Assembly: GCF_001679785.1 (NCBI RefSeq)
Contig: NZ_CP016286.1
Location: 2,046,001-2,110,000, forward strand
Direction: 5' to 3'
DNA: 64,000 bases
DNA from: Rhizobium leguminosarum
GTDB lineage: Bacteria; Pseudomonadota; Alphaproteobacteria; Rhizobiales; Rhizobiaceae
Part shown: positions 60,418-64,000 of the stretch, one piece after another
Position numbering within the stretch: the first letter of the stretch is position 1
Layout of the letters: each line of letters begins with the position of its first letter
The notes under the pieces: model-generated
Told to the model about the DNA's origin: nothing
Databases searched by the model: none
What the model saw: only the letters and a program-made list of their open reading frames with translations
Position numbers and translations under genes: made by a program

Positions 60418-61299
60418 TCACCCAGCCGGCTTGCTAAGAACACTCCAGTTGAACCCCTTCGCCCAGTCGGCATAGCTGTGCCAGCCGACATCGGCGAAGT
60501 CGCGGCGCAGGGCGGCGATATCGGCGTCGTAGCCGGTACGGTCGAACCATTCGAACATCAGCGCCGTATCCTCGCTCTGCTGCCGTATCGCCGCGATCGG
60601 CAATTCCCGGTAAGTGATTGGGCGGCCGAGCGCCTCGGTGAGGATCGTTGCCTGCTGCTCGCCCGACAATTCGTCGCCCGCAATGTCGAAACGCTTGCCG
60701 AACACCTGCTCGCGCCGCTCGGCCAGTGCCGCGACGAAAGCGCCGATATCTGCGATGGTGATCTGCTGCAGCACGCGGGTGGGCGGTAGGGCCGCGGCAT
60801 AGACGCCCTGGCGCAGGCCGTCGATCGCCCAGGGCGCCACGGTGTTCTCCATGAAGGCGACGGGAGCGCTGATCGTGTAAGGAAGGCCGAGGCCTGCGAT
60901 GTGCTTCTCGACGAGATACTTGCTGTCGAAATGCGGAATGCCGGTCTTCTTGTCGGCGTCGCCGACGGAGGAATAGATCAGGTGGCCGATGCCGGCGGCC
61001 TTCGCCGCATCGGCGGCGATGATGCCCTGGCGGGTCTCCGCTTCCACTCCGGCCTCATAGCTGTTGCCCATCAGAAACATCGTGTCGACGCCGCTTGCGG
61101 CCTTCGCCACGGAAGCGCCGTCATTAAGATCGGCGGCGACGACTTCGACCCCTGCCGCGGCCAGCCGCTTGGCGCCGTCACTATCAGGCTTGCGTGAGAT
61201 CGCCTTGACGCGATGTCCCCGCGCGATCAATGCGCGCACGACCGCGCCACCCTGCTGGCCGGTGGCGCCTGTGACCAATACGCTTCTTATGTTGCTCAT
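60418..61299 (-). CDS. NmrA-like NAD(P)-binding oxidoreductase
   Basis: A 293-residue atypical short-chain dehydrogenase of the NmrA/HSCARG group. The cofactor site VLVTGATGQQGGAVVRALIARGHRVKAISR is at the N-terminus; GVDTMFLMG and YSSVGDADKKTGIPHFDSKY follow. Members sense redox state or reduce quinones. AAGGAGC lies 8 bases before the ATG at 61299. It is divergent from the formate dehydrogenase gene; the 443-bp gap between them holds no supported gene. Confidence 0.87.
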   Translation of the reverse strand: MSNIRSVLVTGATGQQGGAVVRALIARGHRVKAISRKPDSDGAKRLAAAGVEVVAADLNDGASVAKAASGVDTMFLMGNSYEAGVEAETRQGIIAADAAKAAGIGHLIYSSVGDADKKTGIPHFDSKYLVEKHIAGLGLPYTISAPVAFMENTVAPWAIDGLRQGVYAAALPPTRVLQQITIADIGAFVAALAERREQVFGKRFDIAGDELSGEQQATILTEALGRPITYRELPIAAIRQQSEDTALMFEWFDRTGYDADIAALRRDFADVGWHSYADWAKGFNWSVLSKPAG

Positions 61300-61742
61300 C
61301 TGTCTGCTCCTTGTTGGTGACCGATCGGCGGGAGCGACGACTTCGTGATCGTATAAAGGTAGCCGCCGGCATTGCGGCAGCACACAGGCGATAGGCCTCG
61401 TCATGTCGGATCGGTCACCGCAATCGCCGATGACGAAGGCGTTGGTCAGCGCTCTGCGTGATTCCGATTTCGACGCCGATTTTCGCTCTCGCCTGAAAGC
61501 GGCTTGATAGATGACGCCTACCAATCGTTCCAAAGCTTTCATTTGCGCCCTGCCCCCTGGCATGAAATCATCCGGTCGTTGAACGATATCCCGGCAAAAC
61601 GGGATGCAGCCTCGAGGAAACACCAGCGGCGCGCTCGCGAGCCCATTCGACGAGACCCGCTGCCAGAACGCAACAATGGAATGGCGATGCGAGAAGAGCG
61701 CATTCCGGCGTGTTTCCGGCTGCTCGAACAGAGGAACCGACC

Positions 61743-62945
61743 ATGGCCAAAGTATTGTGCGTACTCTACGACGACCCGATCGACGGCTATCCCAAATCCT
61801 ACGCCCGTGACAACCTGCCGAGGATTGATCAATATCCTGGTGGTCAGACCTTGCCGACGCCGAAGGCCGTCGACTTCCAGCCCGGCACGCTGCTGGGAAG
61901 CGTGTCGGGCGAACTCGGCCTTCGCAAATATCTCGAGGCGAACGGCCACACTCTGGTGGTCACCTCGGACAAGGACGGCCCGAATTCGGCCTTCGAGCGC
62001 GAACTCGTCGACGCCGACGTGGTGATCTCGCAGCCTTTCTGGCCGGCCTATCTCACCGCCGAACGCATCGCCAAGGCGCCGAAGCTCAAGCTGGCGCTGA
62101 CCGCCGGCATCGGCTCTGACCACGTCGACCTGCAGGCGGCGATCGACCGCGGCATCACTGTCGCCGAAGTTACCTATTGCAATTCGATCAGCGTGTCCGA
62201 GCACGTCGTCATGATGATCCTCGGCCTCGTCCGCAACTACATCCCCTCCTACCAGTGGGTGGTGAAAGGCGGCTGGAACATCGCCGATTGCGTCACGCGA
62301 TCCTATGACGTCGAAAGCATGCATGTCGGCACGGTCGCCGCCGGCCGCATCGGTCTTGCCGTCCTGAAGCGCCTGAAGCCTTTCGACGTGCACCTTCACT
62401 ACACCGACCGCCATCGCCTGCCTGATACGGTGGAGAAGGAACTGGGCCTCACCTGGCATGCGACGCCTGAGGAAATGTACGAGGTCTGCGATGTCGTGAC
62501 GTTGAATTGCCCGCTCCACCCCGAAACGGAGCATATGATCAACGACGAGACCCTGAAGCACTTCAAGCGCGGCGCCTATCTCGTCAACACCGCCCGCGGC
62601 AAGCTCTGCGACCGCGACTCGATTGCGCGTGCGCTCGAAAGCGGCCAGCTTGCCGGTTATGCCGGCGACGTCTGGTTCCCGCAGCCGGCCCCTGCCGACC
62701 ACCCGTGGCGCACCATGCCACATCACGGCATGACGCCGCATATCTCGGGCACATCGCTCTCGGCCCAGACCCGCTATGCCGCCGGCACGCGCGAGATCCT
62801 CGAATGCTTCTTCGAGCAGCGGCCGATCCGCGACGAATACCTGATCGTCGACGGCGGCAAACTCGCCGGCACCGGCGCGCATTCCTACAGCGCCGGCAAT
62901 GCGACGGGCGGTTCCGAAGAGGCCGCAAAGTTCAAGCGCACGTGA
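61743..62945 (+). CDS. fdh: NAD-dependent formate dehydrogenase
   Basis: A 400-residue D-2-hydroxyacid-dehydrogenase-type enzyme that oxidises formate to CO2 with NAD+. The formate-specific N-terminus (VLYDDPIDGYP, RDNLPRIDQYPGGQTLPTP) and SQPFWPAYLTAERIAKAPKL are present. The coenzyme loop is VGTVAAGRIGLAVLKRL, with Asp-type NAD specificity (YTDRHRLP). The catalytic Arg is in VNTARGKLCDRD and the His in MTPHISGTSLSAQTRY. This is the metal-free, oxygen-tolerant single-subunit FDH. AGAGGA lies before the ATG at 61743. Confidence 0.94.
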   Translation: MAKVLCVLYDDPIDGYPKSYARDNLPRIDQYPGGQTLPTPKAVDFQPGTLLGSVSGELGLRKYLEANGHTLVVTSDKDGPNSAFERELVDADVVISQPFWPAYLTAERIAKAPKLKLALTAGIGSDHVDLQAAIDRGITVAEVTYCNSISVSEHVVMMILGLVRNYIPSYQWVVKGGWNIADCVTRSYDVESMHVGTVAAGRIGLAVLKRLKPFDVHLHYTDRHRLPDTVEKELGLTWHATPEEMYEVCDVVTLNCPLHPETEHMINDETLKHFKRGAYLVNTARGKLCDRDSIARALESGQLAGYAGDVWFPQPAPADHPWRTMPHHGMTPHISGTSLSAQTRYAAGTREILECFFEQRPIRDEYLIVDGGKLAGTGAHSYSAGNATGGSEEAAKFKRT

Positions 62946-63042
62946 TCTGAACAGGCAAGGCGCATGCGGCCCCGCATGCGCCTGACCACGTCCCGCCGCA
63001 GAGATGATCGTGGCGCCGGCGCGACAGGAGGCGGTGCCTCTT

Positions 63043-63294
63043 TCACTGCCAGAGGAAGTCCGGTCCCGTGCTCTGGGACGTGAGCTTGAGCGTCCCATCC
63101 GGCTGCACGACATAGGTCTCGAACACACGGTAACCGAAATCGCCGAGAAAGGTATTCTTGACCACCGTTCCCGGACGATAGGGCGAACGGAGAACCTTTC
63201 CTCCATAGGTGAGGCTGCCGGGAAGAGGCTGCGGATCCCCTGCGCTGGCGCAGGCCGAGAGACCGAAGAGAACGGCAAGGAGCGCGTATTTCAT
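63043..63294 (-). CDS. Small hypothetical lipoprotein
   Basis: An 83-residue protein with a lipoprotein signal: MKYALLAVLFGLSACASAG, lipobox LSAC with Cys15. The mature part is a short beta-rich domain (SLTYGGKVLRSPYRPGTVVKN, VFETYVVQPDGTLKLTSQS). I do not recognise a family. It stands 97 bp from the formate dehydrogenase stop, convergent with it. Confidence 0.7.
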   Translation of the reverse strand: MKYALLAVLFGLSACASAGDPQPLPGSLTYGGKVLRSPYRPGTVVKNTFLGDFGYRVFETYVVQPDGTLKLTSQSTGPDFLWQ

Positions 63295-63371
63295 CCGGAC
63301 TTCTCCTCGAGCAGGCGCAGCGGCCTGAGCGACGTCGATTTCCTTCTTATAACACGCAGCCTTGATGCTGT

Positions 63372-63749
63372 TCAGAACGCAGCCTTGCTGCTGTCGAAGT
63401 TTTTACGTCGCTCCTCCGCCCGCGAGAGGGCGCTGGCGATCCTCTCATCGGTAAAGGGCTTGGAGATGACATCGAGCGCGCCTTCGATACCGTGACCGAC
63501 ATTCTCGGGACTGCCGGTCACGAAGATGACGTCAACCCCATGGCGGTCGATCAGCCGACGCGCGAGCTGGGCGCCGCTCAGCCCATCGGAGAGACTGAGA
63601 TCGACGAGCGCGACATCGCTTCTTTGAGCGTGGGCGAGTGCCTGCTCCACCGTCGAAACCGGCCCGATGGTCTGGTGTCCGGCCTCTTGCGCAATGCGTT
63701 CGAGCTCCAAAGCGACAAAATTCTCATCTTCAACGATCATCACCTTCAT
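63372..63749 (-). CDS. Single-domain response regulator
   Basis: A 125-residue stand-alone receiver. The acidic pair is in VMIVEDENFVALEL, the phospho-acceptor Asp50 in VALVDLSLSDGLSG, the Thr in VIFVTGSPEN and the Lys in VISKPFTDERI. There is no output domain. Such receivers in rhizobia often work as phosphate sinks or in the general stress pathway with HWE kinases. An EcfG-like promoter lies upstream. GAGGAGGCTTATCC precedes the ATG. Confidence 0.9.
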   Translation of the reverse strand: MKVMIVEDENFVALELERIAQEAGHQTIGPVSTVEQALAHAQRSDVALVDLSLSDGLSGAQLARRLIDRHGVDVIFVTGSPENVGHGIEGALDVISKPFTDERIASALSRAEERRKNFDSSKAAF

Positions 63750-63800
63750 GGATAAGCCTCCTCATAGACGGCCTGTCAGGCGCACTGCCGGCAGGGCTAC

Positions 63801-63826
63801 AACGCAACCGTCCCCGGAATGTTTCC
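63801..63826 (-). promoter_or_regulatory. Possible EcfG-type (general stress) promoter
   Basis: On the minus strand GGAAAC (63826-63821) is followed after 16 bases by CGTT (63804-63801), close to the alphaproteobacterial EcfG consensus GGAAC-N16/17-CGTT, with one base different in the -35. It lies 52 bp upstream of the response regulator start. To its right, to the window end, I see no supported gene. Confidence 0.35.
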
Positions 63827-64000
63827 ACTTTGAGAAGAGTGTGTTGGCGATGGACGGGCAGCGCTGCGTTATCGTCCCGCTACCGGTCCTTGTGGAGGAA
63901 CCAGCCGATGGCGAGGTCGCTCCCCGGCCTATGCCGCACCCGTCGTCACCAGCGACATTACTCCGCCCGGGCAAACAACGCCCGGTCCCGGGCGCGGATG

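Noticed and set aside
61340..61510. A 35-codon plus-strand frame between the NmrA-like and formate dehydrogenase genes
   Set aside because: Too short, no ribosome site and no family resemblance.
61539..63278. A 579-codon minus-strand open frame
   Set aside because: It runs antisense through the formate dehydrogenase gene; no domain pattern and no ribosome site.
63895..64000. Start of a plus-strand gene at the right edge (AGGA then ATG at 63909)
   Set aside because: Only about 30 codons are visible and they are Arg-rich with no recognisable motif; not enough to support a gene.

Overview
This window is high-GC DNA from an alphaproteobacterium, most likely the genus Rhizobium (R. leguminosarum/R. 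etli group). The pointers are: arsenic genes in the arsR-arsC-aqpS-arsC-arsH order known from rhizobia and agrobacteria; a large set of ABC uptake systems; PEP-dependent dihydroxyacetone kinase parts; IS66 and IS5-type elements; and mosaic palindromic intergenic repeats of the rhizobial kind (CCCTCATCCG ends, CTTCTCCCC/GGGGAGAAG stems, AGAGCATGATG palindromes). The species call is inference. I saw no rRNA, tRNA, CRISPR array or replication origin.

Layout. 1-2.9 kb: 3' end of a CusA/CzcA metal efflux pump, then a DinB-TetR pair read leftwards. 3.0-7.5 kb: an arsenic island with a DUF6428 gene divergent from a tightly overlapping operon arsR-arsC(LMW type)-aqpS-arsC(Grx type)-arsH-arsK. 7.5-14.2 kb: housekeeping and accessory genes (small periplasmic protein, large MscS channel, DUF924, response regulator-HWE kinase fusion, DHA2 drug exporter). 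14.6-26.5 kb: one long rightward operon. It holds a sugar/polyol ABC transporter (binding protein, two permeases, a small membrane protein, two ATPases), a fused DhaK-DhaL kinase, DhaL, DhaM-type EIIA, HPr and Enzyme I as separate proteins, an HTH protein, and a second DhaK. This looks like uptake of a polyol or ketose coupled to its own PEP phosphorelay, and is the most distinctive system in the window.

26.5-33.4 kb is a worn region: an acetylxylan esterase remnant, a frameshifted quinone reductase-like gene, an isochorismatase remnant, and intact TetR, epoxide hydrolase, VOC, ICMT-like, alpha/beta hydrolase, GntR and Rap1a-like genes. 33.6-38.4 kb holds an IS66-family element with a DUF6429 gene at one side, a siderophore-interacting protein, and a complete IS5-type element of about 844 bp inserted at the edge of a palindromic repeat. 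38.5-45.3 kb is a coherent catabolic cluster: a D-amino acid dehydrogenase-like flavoenzyme, a glutamine-amidotransferase/RidA fusion, a polar amino acid ABC transporter, and a divergent GlxA-type AraC regulator. I infer uptake and breakdown of a gamma-glutamyl or opine-like amino compound.

45.4-64 kb is mixed: an OhrR-like MarR regulator, a Nudix pseudogene, DUF3095, an extensin-like secreted protein, a chemoreceptor, a thioesterase, a secreted DUF1501/DUF1800 pair, a DUF486 membrane protein, an RDD protein, a carboxylate-type MFS permease, a methyltransferase, an NmrA-like oxidoreductase, an NAD-dependent formate dehydrogenase, a small lipoprotein and a single-domain response regulator. Several elaborate structured repeats lie between these genes.
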